DNA of 64,000 nt from assembly GCF_010365105.1 (NCBI RefSeq), contig NZ_JAAFGZ010000001.1, positions 1 to 64,000 of the forward strand, read 5' to 3'. The stretch's first letter is position 1; the number at the start of each line of letters is the position of its first letter. The position numbers were made by a program, and so were the translations under genes. The DNA is from Polaromonas sp. Lineage in GTDB: Bacteria > Pseudomonadota > Gammaproteobacteria > Burkholderiales > Burkholderiaceae_C. The notes under the pieces were generated by a model that worked only from the letters and a program-made list of their open reading frames with translations, ran no database searches and was not told where the DNA came from. Positions 20,530 to 30,498 of this stretch are shown here, piece after piece.

Positions 20530-21183
20530 TCAAGCGGTTCGGGGGAAATACCGATGGGGCAGAGCCAGTGAATCCTGCAGCAGGCGCCAGTCGAAGCCAG
20601 GTCCCGGGTCTAGTTTTCGCCCCGGCGCAATATGCTCGTGTCCAGCAATATGCGCCACGGGATAGGTCTGTATAAGCGCTGCACACAGGCTTGCAAGTGT
20701 TTCGTATTGCGGTGCTTCAAAAATGCTTCCTTCCAGGCCTTCGAGTTCAATGCCGATCGAGTCGTCATTGCACTGGTTTCGCCCCCGGTAAGCCGAGTGG
20801 CCGGCATGCCAGGCACGGTCGTCGCAGCTGACAAATTGCCAAAGGGCACCTGTGCGGGTGATGAAGAAGTGCGCCGAAACCTCAAGTCCCCGGATGCCCT
20901 CAAAATAGGGGTGCGCGTTCCAGTCGAGCTGATTGGTGAACAGGCGTTGCACATTGCCATTGCCGAATTCCCCCGGCGGCAGGCTGATCGAATGAATCAC
21001 GACCAAATCAATTTTTGCGCCAGCAGGGCGCTGGTTGACGTTCGGCGACGCCATGGCCCGCGCATGCCGGTACCAGCCGTGCTGCCACAAGCCGGTGTCC
21101 TGTGGAAGGCCTGATTCAGGCAAGGTCATCGAGGGTTTCGGCCGCATCATCGTGGCCGGGCGTGGTGATACCCAGGCGCGCAA
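20530..21183 (-). CDS. ampD: 1,6-anhydro-N-acetylmuramyl-L-alanine amidase AmpD (start may be internal)
   Basis: IDLVVIHSISLPPGEFG, VSAHFFITRTGALWQFVSCDDRAWHAGHSAYRGRNQCNDDSIGIELEG, GHEHIAPGRKLDPGPGFDW. Confidence 0.93.
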   Translation of the reverse strand: MRAWVSPRPATMMRPKPSMTLPESGLPQDTGLWQHGWYRHARAMASPNVNQRPAGAKIDLVVIHSISLPPGEFGNGNVQRLFTNQLDWNAHPYFEGIRGLEVSAHFFITRTGALWQFVSCDDRAWHAGHSAYRGRNQCNDDSIGIELEGLEGSIFEAPQYETLASLCAALIQTYPVAHIAGHEHIAPGRKLDPGPGFDWRLLQDSLALPHRYFPRTA

Positions 21184-22582
21184 TGCGGTAGCGGATCTGG
21201 CGCAGGCTCAAACCCAGCCGGATGGCGGCAGCTGTGCGGTTAAAACCGGTTTCCTGCAATACCTTGACCAGGATGCTTCGCTCCTGCTGGTCTAGAAAAT
21301 TTTGAAGATTTTCCGGAACTGCTACAGGCTGCTCTGGCGGCGTGTCAACCTGCGTCAGACTGTCTTCACCCAGAGCAACGGCCCGATGCAAAATATTTTC
21401 CAGTTCGCGGACATTGCCGCTGAGGGGCAGCGAACGCAGATGGGCGAGCACCGCAGGGTTCAGCACGGGCATGTCCAGGCCGGACTCCTGGCAGATCCTG
21501 GCCAGCAGTGCATTGCAAAGTGCCGGCAAGTCGTCCAGCCGTTCACGCAGCGGTGGCACCGTGATCTCGATCACATTGAGCCGGTAATACAGGTCCTGGC
21601 GAAAGCTGCCCGCCTCGACTCCCGATGCCAGGTCCTTGTGGGTGGCACTGACGATGCGCACATCGACCGTGTCCTCCTGCGGCGAGCCCAGCGGCCGCAC
21701 GGTGCGCTCCTGGATCGCCCGGAGCAGCTTGGACTGCATGGCCAGCGGCAGGTCGCCAATCTCGTCAAGAAACAGTGTTCCGCCCTTGGCTGCCTGAAAG
21801 TAGCCCAGCCGGTCCTGCGACGAGCCGGTGTAGGCACCCTTGCGTGCGCCAAAGAACTCGGCTTCGAGCAGGTTTTCGGGAATCGCACCGCAGTTGACCG
21901 CCACAAAGGGGCTGGCGGCGCGGTGGCTGCAGTCATGCACGGCGCGGGCTACCAGTTCCTTGCCGGTGCCGGACTCGCCGCGAATCAGCACCGGCGCCAT
22001 GCTGCCGGCAACCTTGACAATGCGCGACTTCACGGCTTGCATCACGGGCGTTTCACCCACGAGTTTTTGCAGAATGACCGACGTGTCAGCCGGTTTTCCA
22101 GGCGCTGGGGCAGCAGCGCCGGCCGTCGCGCTGCGGATATCGGTCTTGACCAGCGCCTGGATGATGTTTCGGGTTTCCTGCACGGCCGATGCCACCACAC
22201 TGCGGAACTGCTTGAGGTCCACCGGTTTGGTGAGGTAGTCAAAGGCCCCGGCCTTCAGCGCCTCAACCGCATTTTTAGCCGAACCGTGCGCCGTGATGAC
22301 CACACAACGTTCTGCGCGCTGCTGTTGGGCCAGTTCGCGCAGCAGTTCAAGCCCCATCCCGTCAGGCAGGCGCATGTCGGTGATCACCGCATCGAACCGG
22401 GCCGCTCCAAGATGTTCGCGAGCCTGTTGAAGCGTGCTGGCGGCTTCTATGCGGTAGCCCTGCCGGAGCAGCGTCAGTTCGTACAGGGTGCGCAAGTCGG
22501 GCTCATCGTCAATGATCAGGATCCGGGCGGGTAAGGGTAAGGGTAAGGGTAAGGGTAAGTGTGCGGGTGCTTGCGAATTCAT
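21116..22582 (-). CDS. pilR: Sigma-54-dependent response regulator, PilR-type
   Basis: REC domain, AAA+ GESGTGKELVARAVH, GARKGAYTGSSQDRLGYFQAAKGGTLFLDEIGDLP, Fis-type HTH; adjacent to a TM histidine kinase. Confidence 0.88.
   Translation of the reverse strand: MNSQAPAHLPLPLPLPLPARILIIDDEPDLRTLYELTLLRQGYRIEAASTLQQAREHLGAARFDAVITDMRLPDGMGLELLRELAQQQRAERCVVITAHGSAKNAVEALKAGAFDYLTKPVDLKQFRSVVASAVQETRNIIQALVKTDIRSATAGAAAPAPGKPADTSVILQKLVGETPVMQAVKSRIVKVAGSMAPVLIRGESGTGKELVARAVHDCSHRAASPFVAVNCGAIPENLLEAEFFGARKGAYTGSSQDRLGYFQAAKGGTLFLDEIGDLPLAMQSKLLRAIQERTVRPLGSPQEDTVDVRIVSATHKDLASGVEAGSFRQDLYYRLNVIEITVPPLRERLDDLPALCNALLARICQESGLDMPVLNPAVLAHLRSLPLSGNVRELENILHRAVALGEDSLTQVDTPPEQPVAVPENLQNFLDQQERSILVKVLQETGFNRTAAAIRLGLSLRQIRYRIARLGITTPGHDDAAETLDDLA
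22529..22558. repeat. Hexanucleotide microsatellite (GGGTAA)5 inside the 5' end of pilR
   Basis: gggtaagggtaagggtaagggtaagggtaa; encodes part of HLPLPLPLPLPAR on the minus strand. Confidence 0.97.
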
Positions 22583-22588
22583 GATTTT

Positions 22589-24307
22589 TCAGACGAGGAC
22601 GGAATCCATGCTCGGCAGCTCGGTGCGCAGGCACTGTGACGCAGGCTGGAACATGACGAAAAATTCATTGCCCTGGATATTTCCCCGCAGTACCCGCTGA
22701 TAACCGATCTGGGCGCCGTAGCGCTCGCACAGTTCGCGGCAGATATACAGACCCAGCCCGGTGGAGCGGCTTTCGGACGAGAAAAAAGGCTCGAACAGGT
22801 GGGCCTGGACCGTCTCCTCCAGCGTCTGGCCATCGCTCCAGACCGCCAGCCTGGCCTGGCTTGGCGCCACCAGCCGGGTGCTGACTTCAAGTCCCTGGGC
22901 TGCGCCACTGGTGTAGCGCAGGGCATTGTCGAGCAGGTTGAGCATCAGGCGCCGCAAATGGTCGTCGTCAAATCCGACTTCCGTGCTCGCGCACCCGGTG
23001 CAGATACGCAATTGTCCGGAGGCTGAATTTTGCAGCGCCCAGTCATTCGCAATCCGCCGTGCCGTTTCGTCAAGCCGCAAGCTGGTGGTCTGCGGTGCCG
23101 GAATTTCCTGCTGCGCGCGCGATATGTCGAGCACTTCATCAACGATTTTTGCCAGGCGCCGGACATTTTGACCAATCATGCCGGTAAGTTGGCGCTGCCC
23201 TGCATCCTGCAGGTCTTCTTCAAGCAGCGCATTGGCCTGTGCAATGGCGGCCAGCGGGTTGCGTATTTCATGCGCCACCGCCGCCGACATGCGCCCCATG
23301 GCCGCCAGCTTCTCGATCCGAACGCGCGCCTCCATTTCACGCAGGTCTTCCAGAAACATCACACACAGGCTTTCATGCGGACCGTTCCCTGACTCGGTCA
23401 GGCGGGACCGGACCTGCAGGCGTCGGGCGTTCAGGCCTGCGTGGATGAGGCTGATGTTGCTTGTGTGCGCCGACTGTTGGGAAAAAGTGTGTTGCATCAA
23501 CTCGACCAGTGGCTGCCAGTCTGTTTGCGCAGCCAGCTTGAAAGGCGTGGGGTAAGCAGTTTCCGGCCCGGCCAGCAGGCGCCGCGCCGCAGGGTTGGCG
23601 GAGCGGACAAAGCCGTTGCCATCCATCACGAGCACGCCTTCCGCGAGTGTGGCCACCACCAGTTCATTGACCTGTACCTGCATGCGGGCCGCCGACTGGC
23701 TTTCCTTGGCCAGTTTTTCCTCCCGTGCGAGCCGCATGGCCAGATGGTTGGCCAGCAGGGCCACGAGAAAAAAACCCGAGCCGCTCAACGCTGCCTGCAA
23801 AAGACCCGCGTTGACATCACCGCCGCCTTGCATCGAACTCCATGCGGTGTCGGCCAGCAGCAGCAGGGTCACGCTGGCTGCCGTGCCAAAAGCCAGCACG
23901 ATGGGGCCGAGCACCGAAGCCAGCAATACCGGCAGCGCAAACAGCGGGGTGTAATTCAACGGGCTCGCCTGAAAAAAGTTGAGCAGCGAGAACGCCATCA
24001 CATCCACGCCGATCGTCAATACCCAGTGTCCGTCAAACGTGCTGCCCGGCGGCCGGGGATGCGCCCAGAATCGAACCGCCAGTGTTGCACCAAGATAGGC
24101 AATACACACCGCCAGCGTCCAGTGGTTCAACGGCGTGCCCAGGGCCTGAAGCGCCTCCTGCAAAATGATCAGCACGGCAGCGATGGCGACGCGGGCATTC
24201 ATGAACACCATCCAGAGGCGCCCGAAGGAGCCCTGTGCGGTTTCCAGCTCCCAGGCGCCAGCCGCGTTTTTTGCTGTGTTTTTCCAGAACAGCATGGACC
24301 GTCTCAT
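22589..24307 (-). CDS. pilS: Membrane sensor histidine kinase, PilS-type
   Basis: Six N-terminal TM helices, PAS-like region, AAVAHEIRNPLAAIAQANALL H-box, HATPase STGLGLYICRELCERYGA. Confidence 0.88.
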   Translation of the reverse strand: MRRSMLFWKNTAKNAAGAWELETAQGSFGRLWMVFMNARVAIAAVLIILQEALQALGTPLNHWTLAVCIAYLGATLAVRFWAHPRPPGSTFDGHWVLTIGVDVMAFSLLNFFQASPLNYTPLFALPVLLASVLGPIVLAFGTAASVTLLLLADTAWSSMQGGGDVNAGLLQAALSGSGFFLVALLANHLAMRLAREEKLAKESQSAARMQVQVNELVVATLAEGVLVMDGNGFVRSANPAARRLLAGPETAYPTPFKLAAQTDWQPLVELMQHTFSQQSAHTSNISLIHAGLNARRLQVRSRLTESGNGPHESLCVMFLEDLREMEARVRIEKLAAMGRMSAAVAHEIRNPLAAIAQANALLEEDLQDAGQRQLTGMIGQNVRRLAKIVDEVLDISRAQQEIPAPQTTSLRLDETARRIANDWALQNSASGQLRICTGCASTEVGFDDDHLRRLMLNLLDNALRYTSGAAQGLEVSTRLVAPSQARLAVWSDGQTLEETVQAHLFEPFFSSESRSTGLGLYICRELCERYGAQIGYQRVLRGNIQGNEFFVMFQPASQCLRTELPSMDSVLV

Positions 24308-24550
24308 CTAGGCCCCGGCCTCACGACGGTGTGCCTCGCTGCAGTAGAAGCCGTCGCGCCCGATCAGGGCTTCAGACTTGGGCAGGTGAACGTGGCAGAC
24401 ATCGCAGGCCACCATTTCGGTGATTTTCTTGCCTTCTGAAGGCTGATTGCGCGGGCGCCCCGGCTTGACTGACTTTTTCGGGCTCGGCCGGTCGCTGCGC
24501 CAGAGCCAGAAAACCACCAGTATCAACAAAATGACAAGCAAATACTTCAT
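24308..24550 (-). CDS. PP0621-family small protein
   Basis: 80 aa; N-terminal TM and MVACDVCHVHLPKSEALIGRDGFYCSEAHRREA. Confidence 0.8.
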   Translation of the reverse strand: MKYLLVILLILVVFWLWRSDRPSPKKSVKPGRPRNQPSEGKKITEMVACDVCHVHLPKSEALIGRDGFYCSEAHRREAGA

Positions 24551-25347
24551 GCCCGCCTCAAGATGACTTCAAGCACAAAGCGCGAACCGGCATAGCTCAG
24601 CAGCAGCAGCCCGGCACCCAGGTAAAGCACGCGAACGGCCTTCAGTCCGCGCCAGCCCAACCGTGCGCGTCCGATCAGCAAGCCGGCGAAGACAGCCCAG
24701 GCCAGCAGTGAAAAAATTGTCTTGTGGTCCCATTTCCAGCCCAGACCCGGGCCATACAGGGTTTCTGCAAACAGCCAGCCCACAGCCAAGGTGGCCGACA
24801 GCAGCACGAAGCCAGCTTCGACAAATCTGAAAGTGAGCCGTTCCAGGGTGAGCAGGGGAACGCCGGTATCGCTTTGCTCTGCCTGCCGTATGGCGCGCTC
24901 GGCCCGCACCATCAGCCAGCCATGCACGACGGCCGCCGCAAACAGGCCGTAGGAGGCGATGCCCAGGGCCCAATGCAGAGGCAGCCAGGGCGAAGCGATC
25001 ACGTGGTAGCTGGTTCCGGGGAAAACCAGCGACAGGATGACGGCGGCGCTGCCCAGTCCGGCCAGTGCCCAATGGGCATGAAGCTGCGGAAACAGCCTGC
25101 GTTCCACCGCATACACTGTCAGCACCAGCCAGACCGTCATCGACAGCGCCGGGGCAAACCCAAAGCGCGGCGGCGTGCCGAGCAGGGCTTCGACCAGCGT
25201 CAGCGCATGCAGTCCCCAGGCCGCCAGCAGCAGGGCGCGCAGTGCGCTTTCGCCCAGCCTGGGCGTCGCCAGTGCAAGCACCGCATAGGCTGCCGCCGCA
25301 CCGGCTGCCGCCCCGAGACCCCATCCACCGCTGAAAGCTAAAATCAT
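24547..25347 (-). CDS. Cytochrome c assembly (CcsA/YpjD-like) membrane protein
   Basis: Polytopic; HWALGIASYGLFAAAVVHGWLM, WKWDHKTIFSLLAWAVFAGLLIGR; overlaps the downstream gene by 4 nt. Confidence 0.88.
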   Translation of the reverse strand: MILAFSGGWGLGAAAGAAAAYAVLALATPRLGESALRALLLAAWGLHALTLVEALLGTPPRFGFAPALSMTVWLVLTVYAVERRLFPQLHAHWALAGLGSAAVILSLVFPGTSYHVIASPWLPLHWALGIASYGLFAAAVVHGWLMVRAERAIRQAEQSDTGVPLLTLERLTFRFVEAGFVLLSATLAVGWLFAETLYGPGLGWKWDHKTIFSLLAWAVFAGLLIGRARLGWRGLKAVRVLYLGAGLLLLSYAGSRFVLEVILRRA

Positions 25348-25423
25348 GCCCAGAGTTTAGCGCCTGGCCCGGTCCCTTCCGGCCTTTGGCTTCCCCGCAG
25401 CGCCCGTTTCAGGACACCATTTC

Positions 25424-26782
25424 ATGGCTACAGCCCTTACCGACAAGTTATCCCGCCTCGTCAAGGAAATGCGCGGCCAGGCCCGCATCACCGAATCCAA
25501 TGTCCAGGACATGCTGCGCGAAGTGCGCATGGCGCTGCTGGAGGCCGATGTGGCCCTGCCGGTGGTGCGCGACTTCATTGCCCGTGTGAAGGACAAGGCG
25601 ATGGGTCAGGAGGTGATGGGCTCGCTCTCGCCCGGCCAGGCGCTGGTCGGCATCGTCAGCAAGGAACTCGCCGCCACCATGGGCGAAGGCGTCAGCGACA
25701 TCAACCTGGCTGCGCAGCCGCCGGCCGTGATCCTGATGGCCGGCCTGCAGGGCGCGGGCAAGACCACCACCACCGCCAAGCTGGCCAAGCACCTGATTGA
25801 AAAGCGCAAGAAAAAAGTGCTGACGGTTTCAGGTGACGTTTACCGGCCGGCAGCCATCGAGCAGCTGAAAGTGGTCACCCGGCAGGCCGGCGCCGAATGG
25901 TTCCCCAGCACGCCCGACCAGAAGCCGGCCGACATTGCCCGCGCCGCCATTGACTACGCCAAAAAGCATTTCTTTGATGTGCTGCTGGTCGATACCGCCG
26001 GCCGCCTGGCGATTGACGAAGCCTTGATGGCTGAAATCAAGGAACTGCACGCCATCCTCAATCCGGTCGAGACGCTGTTCGTGGTCGATGCCATGCAGGG
26101 CCAGGATGCGGTCAATACCGCCAAGGCCTTCAAGGAAGCATTGCCGCTGACCGGCATCATCCTCACCAAGACCGACGGCGACTCGCGCGGTGGCGCGGCG
26201 TTGTCCGTGCGCCAGATCACCGGCGCGCCGATCAAGTTCGCGGGCACCAGTGAAAAGCTCGACGGCCTGGAAGTGTTCGACGCCGAGCGCCACGCCGGCC
26301 GCATCCTGGGCATGGGCGACATCGTCGCGCTGGTCGAGCAGATGGCCTCGGGCGTGAACATGGCCGAGGCACAAAAGCTGGCCGCCAAGATCAAGTCCGG
26401 CGACGGCTTTGACCTGAACGACTTTTTAAGCCAGCTCCAGCAGATGAAGAGCATGGGCGGCTTGAGCAGCCTGCTGGACAAGCTGCCCACGCAGATGGCG
26501 GCCAAGGCCGGCGCCATCGACATGGACAAGGCTGAAAAGGACATGAAGCGCAAGGAAGCCATCATCCTCAGCATGACGCCGCTGGAGCGCCGCAAGCCCG
26601 ACCTCATCAAGGCGACACGCAAGCGCCGAATTGCTGGCGGCTCGGGCGTGCATGTTCAGGAAGTCAACCGCCTGCTCAATGAGTTCGAGCAGATGCAGGG
26701 CATGATGAAAAAGATGAAGGGCAGCGGCATGATGAAGATGATGAAGCGCATGGGCGGCATGAAGGGCATGCCGAAGTTCTGA
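25424..26782 (+). CDS. ffh: Signal recognition particle protein Ffh
   Basis: GLQGAGKTTTTAKLAKHL, DTAGRLAIDEALM, Met-rich M domain ending MMKKMKGSGMMKMMKRMGGMKGMPKF. Confidence 0.98.
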   Translation: MATALTDKLSRLVKEMRGQARITESNVQDMLREVRMALLEADVALPVVRDFIARVKDKAMGQEVMGSLSPGQALVGIVSKELAATMGEGVSDINLAAQPPAVILMAGLQGAGKTTTTAKLAKHLIEKRKKKVLTVSGDVYRPAAIEQLKVVTRQAGAEWFPSTPDQKPADIARAAIDYAKKHFFDVLLVDTAGRLAIDEALMAEIKELHAILNPVETLFVVDAMQGQDAVNTAKAFKEALPLTGIILTKTDGDSRGGAALSVRQITGAPIKFAGTSEKLDGLEVFDAERHAGRILGMGDIVALVEQMASGVNMAEAQKLAAKIKSGDGFDLNDFLSQLQQMKSMGGLSSLLDKLPTQMAAKAGAIDMDKAEKDMKRKEAIILSMTPLERRKPDLIKATRKRRIAGGSGVHVQEVNRLLNEFEQMQGMMKKMKGSGMMKMMKRMGGMKGMPKF

Positions 26783-26795
26783 AAACGCTGGTTTT

Positions 26796-26858
26796 CAGAT
26801 AAAAACAGGCACTAGCGCACTATGCATATGCCCATGTTGCTATTTTTTTTATAGCATT
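26796..26858. repeat. Dispersed TGCTAT/ATAGCA repeat copy
   Basis: cagataaaaacaggcactagcgcactatgcatatgcccatgttgctattttttttatagcat. Confidence 0.65.
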
Positions 26859-27307
26859 TAACATTTTTTGCAGTGCAGTCTGCAAAAGCCTTTCGCGCGT
26901 TCCCGAGCGTTTGGAATGTGCTGAAAATGTAGGCCAATCGCTCAATGATGTGCAGGCTGAACGCCCGCCCCGACAGGCAGGCCGCAGCGGCTCACTAATG
27001 ATGATTTCAGGGGTTTCCCTCCCCCTGAGAATTGTAAAAAATAATGTCATTTCCGCGCAATTTGAAGCGCAGGCGCGTGAGTTTTGTAGCAATTTACAAC
27101 TCAATCCCAGAGGCGCATGGCTTGACTTCAAGCAAATCAAGCCCACACTCGACCTCTCAAGGTTTGAGATAAAACTTTCTGTTTGTTGCTGTTGCCGGAG
27201 TCTACAAGTAGTTACCTGCTGACTCCCCTGGAAATCAGTTCGAATCCTGCAATCATCAACAGATGGTTTGTACAAGGAAAGGTTATTGATTGCAGTCACA
27301 CAAAGTT

Positions 27308-28546
27308 ATGCCCTTTCCAAAAAGCCCAGAAGTCCCGCAAGAACTCGCCAGCATGCTGCGTGAAGCCAATGAGCACCTGGTGATCGCTTCCCTGCGGGCG
27401 CAGGAGTTGCAGGATCAGGCCGAAGCCACGGTAGAGCGGCAGACAGAGTTTTTGTCGATGCTGGCGCACGAGTTGCGCAACCCGCTGGCGCCGATTGCGA
27501 TGGCGGCTGAAATGCTCGGAAAAATCTCCACGGCCCATCCACTGCTGCCTGATATTCAGCAGGTCATCACCCGGCAGATCACCCACATGAAGCGGCTGCT
27601 CGAGGACTTGCTCGATGCCGCGCGCGTCAGCAGCGGAAAAATCACTCTTAAAAAAGGCTTGCTGCTGCTAAGCAGCATTGTTCAAGGCGCGGCCGAAATC
27701 AGCCAGCCGCATTTCGTCAAACTCGGTCAGAAACTGATCATTGACCTGCCGCGTGACCCCATCACGCTTGATGGCGACGGAGTCCGCCTGTCACAGGTGT
27801 TTTCCAACCTCCTGATCAACGCCAGCAAGTTTTCGCCGCCCCAGGCTTCGATCACCTTATCGGCGCACCCGTCTGCGGCCGGCATGGTGCTTATTTCCGT
27901 GAAGGACCAGGGCATCGGCATTGATCCCAAAGACCAGCCTTTCGTTTTCGACCTGTTCACGCAGGCAAGCAATACGCTGGACCGTTCGCAAGGCGGGCTT
28001 GGCATCGGGCTGTCGATGGTGCGCACGCTGGTGCAAATGCATGGCGGCAGCGTGCAGGTACGCAGCGAGGGAGTGGGTTGTGGCAGCGAATTCATCGTTG
28101 AGCTTCCGGTGACTGAGCAATCCGTCGCCATCGAAGCTCCCTTGGACATCCATGAATATTCGGCCCGCCCTTGCCGGATACTGGTCATTGAAGACAACAT
28201 CGACGCCAATGCAACGCTCAATAGCTGCCTGACGCTTGATGGCCATGCTGTCGATTCTGCACACAACGGCCTTGACGGGCTTGCCCTGGCCAAAGACGGT
28301 CTTTACGACATCGTGGTCTCCGATATCGGCTTGCCCACCATGAGTGGCTATGAGGTGATCCGCAAAATCCGGGCGCTGCGGCTGGTGCCCGAGCCCTTCT
28401 GCATCGCCATCACGGGCTACGACCAGCAGGACTACCTGGCCCACGCCCGGGAAGCCGGTTTTGACCAGTATTTGGTCAAGCCGGTTTCCATGGAGATGCT
28501 GGAGGCGCTTATTTCAAAAAATTTCCCTTCAGACACCATCGCCTGA
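27308..28546 (+). CDS. Hybrid histidine kinase with C-terminal receiver domain
   Basis: SMLAHELRNPLAPIAMAAEML H-box, GGLGIGLSMVRTLVQMHGG, REC domain VIEDNIDANATL...VVSDIGLPTMSGYEVI. Confidence 0.92.
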   Translation: MPFPKSPEVPQELASMLREANEHLVIASLRAQELQDQAEATVERQTEFLSMLAHELRNPLAPIAMAAEMLGKISTAHPLLPDIQQVITRQITHMKRLLEDLLDAARVSSGKITLKKGLLLLSSIVQGAAEISQPHFVKLGQKLIIDLPRDPITLDGDGVRLSQVFSNLLINASKFSPPQASITLSAHPSAAGMVLISVKDQGIGIDPKDQPFVFDLFTQASNTLDRSQGGLGIGLSMVRTLVQMHGGSVQVRSEGVGCGSEFIVELPVTEQSVAIEAPLDIHEYSARPCRILVIEDNIDANATLNSCLTLDGHAVDSAHNGLDGLALAKDGLYDIVVSDIGLPTMSGYEVIRKIRALRLVPEPFCIAITGYDQQDYLAHAREAGFDQYLVKPVSMEMLEALISKNFPSDTIA

Positions 28547-28549
28547 CCC

Positions 28550-28975
28550 ATGGAAACGACTGAATCTACGCGCGGCCGGCTGATTGAAGCGGCCCTGACC
28601 ACCAGCCATCCTCAAACGATGGCGGACGCGACCCTGCGCCTTTGGGAGCAGTTGGCGCCTTCACTGATTTCAATCATCGGCGAGGGCGGTTTCAAGCCGC
28701 TTTACAAGCGCAGCCTGCGCCTGGCGGCCAAGGAGCATCCCTGGATGGCCCTGGACCCCACAAAATCTTCTGCCATCCAGCAGCGTTTCACTGACTTGCA
28801 GGCCTGCCTTCGGGCGCAGGATGCGACGCATGCCCGGTTGGGCAGCCTGGCGCTGTTCACCATTTTTCTGGATGTGCTGGCGTCACTGATTGGCGAGGAG
28901 TTGACAACCTATCTTTTGCAATCGGCCTGGCGCAAAGAGACTTCCGAAACACCCGCTAAGGATTTTCAAAAATGA
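28550..28975 (+). CDS. Conserved hypothetical, 141 aa, linker gene of the KaiC-like operon
   Basis: Starts 3 nt after the hybrid kinase stop and overlaps the KaiC-like start; predominantly helical appearance. Confidence 0.75.
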   Translation: METTESTRGRLIEAALTTSHPQTMADATLRLWEQLAPSLISIIGEGGFKPLYKRSLRLAAKEHPWMALDPTKSSAIQQRFTDLQACLRAQDATHARLGSLALFTIFLDVLASLIGEELTTYLLQSAWRKETSETPAKDFQK

Positions 28976-30450
28976 ACAAAAAAGTAACCATACGCCAGCT
29001 GCGCACAGGTGTCCCAGGACTGGATGAACTGCTGGGTGGCGGCATACCGGAGTTTTCCTTCAACCTGATTGCCGGCACGCCCGGATCGGGCAAGACCACG
29101 CTGGCGCACCAGATCATGTTTTCGCTGGCCAACGCGGACAGGCGCGCGCTGTTTTTTACCGTGCTGGGGGAGCCGCCCCTCAAGATGCTTCGCTACCAGC
29201 AACAGTTTTCCTACTTCGACATCGACAAGATCAACACCTCGATCAAGTTCGTGAACCTTTCAGGCGATCTGCTGGACGGCGATTTTGACCGGGTGCTGGC
29301 CCGCATCCTTGAAGAGGTGGAAAGCTTTTCACCCAGCCTGGTGTTCGTGGACTCCTTTCGCTCGGTGGTGCAGTCGGCCAAATTGGTCCGGGACGACAGC
29401 ACCAGGGGCTTGCAGCATTTCATCCAGGCGCTCGGCGTACAGATGACCAGCTGGCAGGCCACAACCTTCCTGATTGGCGAATACCTGTCGCAGGAAGAAT
29501 CGTCCAGCCCGGTGTTCACCGTGGCGGACGGCATCATCTGGATGCTGCAGGATGTTCACCGCGATGCCATGGTGCGCAAGCTGCAGGTCGTCAAGATGCG
29601 CGGCCAGGCGCAGCGCCCCGGACTGCACACGTTTCGCATCAATGACGACGGTGTCGAGGTGTTTCCACGCGCCATTCTCAAATTCGGCGACAGCCTGACC
29701 AGTGAAATATCCAGCAATCAGCGCCTGACCATGGGCGTGCCCTCGCTCGACAAGATGATGGGCGGGGGCCTGCCGGTGGGGTATTCGCTGCTGGTGGTGG
29801 GGCCGAGCGGCAGCGGAAAAAGCGTGATGTGCACCGAGTTTCTGGCCGAGGGTGTGCGGCTGGGCGAGCCGGGGGTGATTGCCGCGTTTGAAAAAAGCCC
29901 CAGCCAGTTGATCAGCAGCCGGCTCCAGGCGCTGGTTGAAAGCGGCAAGGTGTCGGTCATCGACACGCGCGCGCTCGACCTGTCCATTGACGAAACGCTG
30001 CATGACCTGGTCACGCTGATCAAAAAAACCAAGGCCAAGCGGGTGGTTATTGATTCGCTGTCGGGCTTCGAGCTGGCGCTGGCGTCCATTTTCAGAGAAA
30101 ACTTTCGCGAGTCGCTGTACCGGCTGACGGCGGTGTTGACCAACATGGGCGTGACGGTGCTAATGACCGCCGAACTGGAAGACCGCTACACCGACCTGCG
30201 CTTTTCGTCGTATAGCAATGCATTTTTGACCGATGCCATCTTGATGCTGCGTTACGTTGAAATTGCCGGAAAGTTCAAACGCGTGATCTCGGTGGTGAAG
30301 GTCCGGTCCAGCAACCACAGCAAGGACATTTGTTTCTTTGACATCGACAAAGACGGTATCAAGATCGGCAAGCCGCTGACGAACTACTATGGAATCTTGT
30401 CGGGTCAGCCCACCGTGATAGACGGTTCTGACTCCAAAGCGCCGGCCTGA
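28972..30450 (+). CDS. KaiC-like double-RecA-domain ATPase
   Basis: Two Walker A motifs (GTPGSGKTT; GPSGSGKSV), GVPGLDELLGGGIPE and GVPSLDKMMGGGLPVGYS, YVEIAGKFKRVISVVKVRSSNHS. Confidence 0.93.
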   Translation: MNKKVTIRQLRTGVPGLDELLGGGIPEFSFNLIAGTPGSGKTTLAHQIMFSLANADRRALFFTVLGEPPLKMLRYQQQFSYFDIDKINTSIKFVNLSGDLLDGDFDRVLARILEEVESFSPSLVFVDSFRSVVQSAKLVRDDSTRGLQHFIQALGVQMTSWQATTFLIGEYLSQEESSSPVFTVADGIIWMLQDVHRDAMVRKLQVVKMRGQAQRPGLHTFRINDDGVEVFPRAILKFGDSLTSEISSNQRLTMGVPSLDKMMGGGLPVGYSLLVVGPSGSGKSVMCTEFLAEGVRLGEPGVIAAFEKSPSQLISSRLQALVESGKVSVIDTRALDLSIDETLHDLVTLIKKTKAKRVVIDSLSGFELALASIFRENFRESLYRLTAVLTNMGVTVLMTAELEDRYTDLRFSSYSNAFLTDAILMLRYVEIAGKFKRVISVVKVRSSNHSKDICFFDIDKDGIKIGKPLTNYYGILSGQPTVIDGSDSKAPA

Positions 30451-30498
30451 GTTGGCGCCCAGACCCTGTCCGGCATTCAGCAGGCGGAGTCTTTTTCC

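Noticed and set aside
20272-20571. 99-aa plus-strand ORF between nrdA and ampD
   Set aside because: Overlaps the NrdR-box promoter region and the ampD 3' end; no coding signature.
26820-27299. 159-aa minus-strand ORF between ffh and the hybrid kinase
   Set aside because: No recognisable motif and it begins in a dispersed repeat; likely non-coding.
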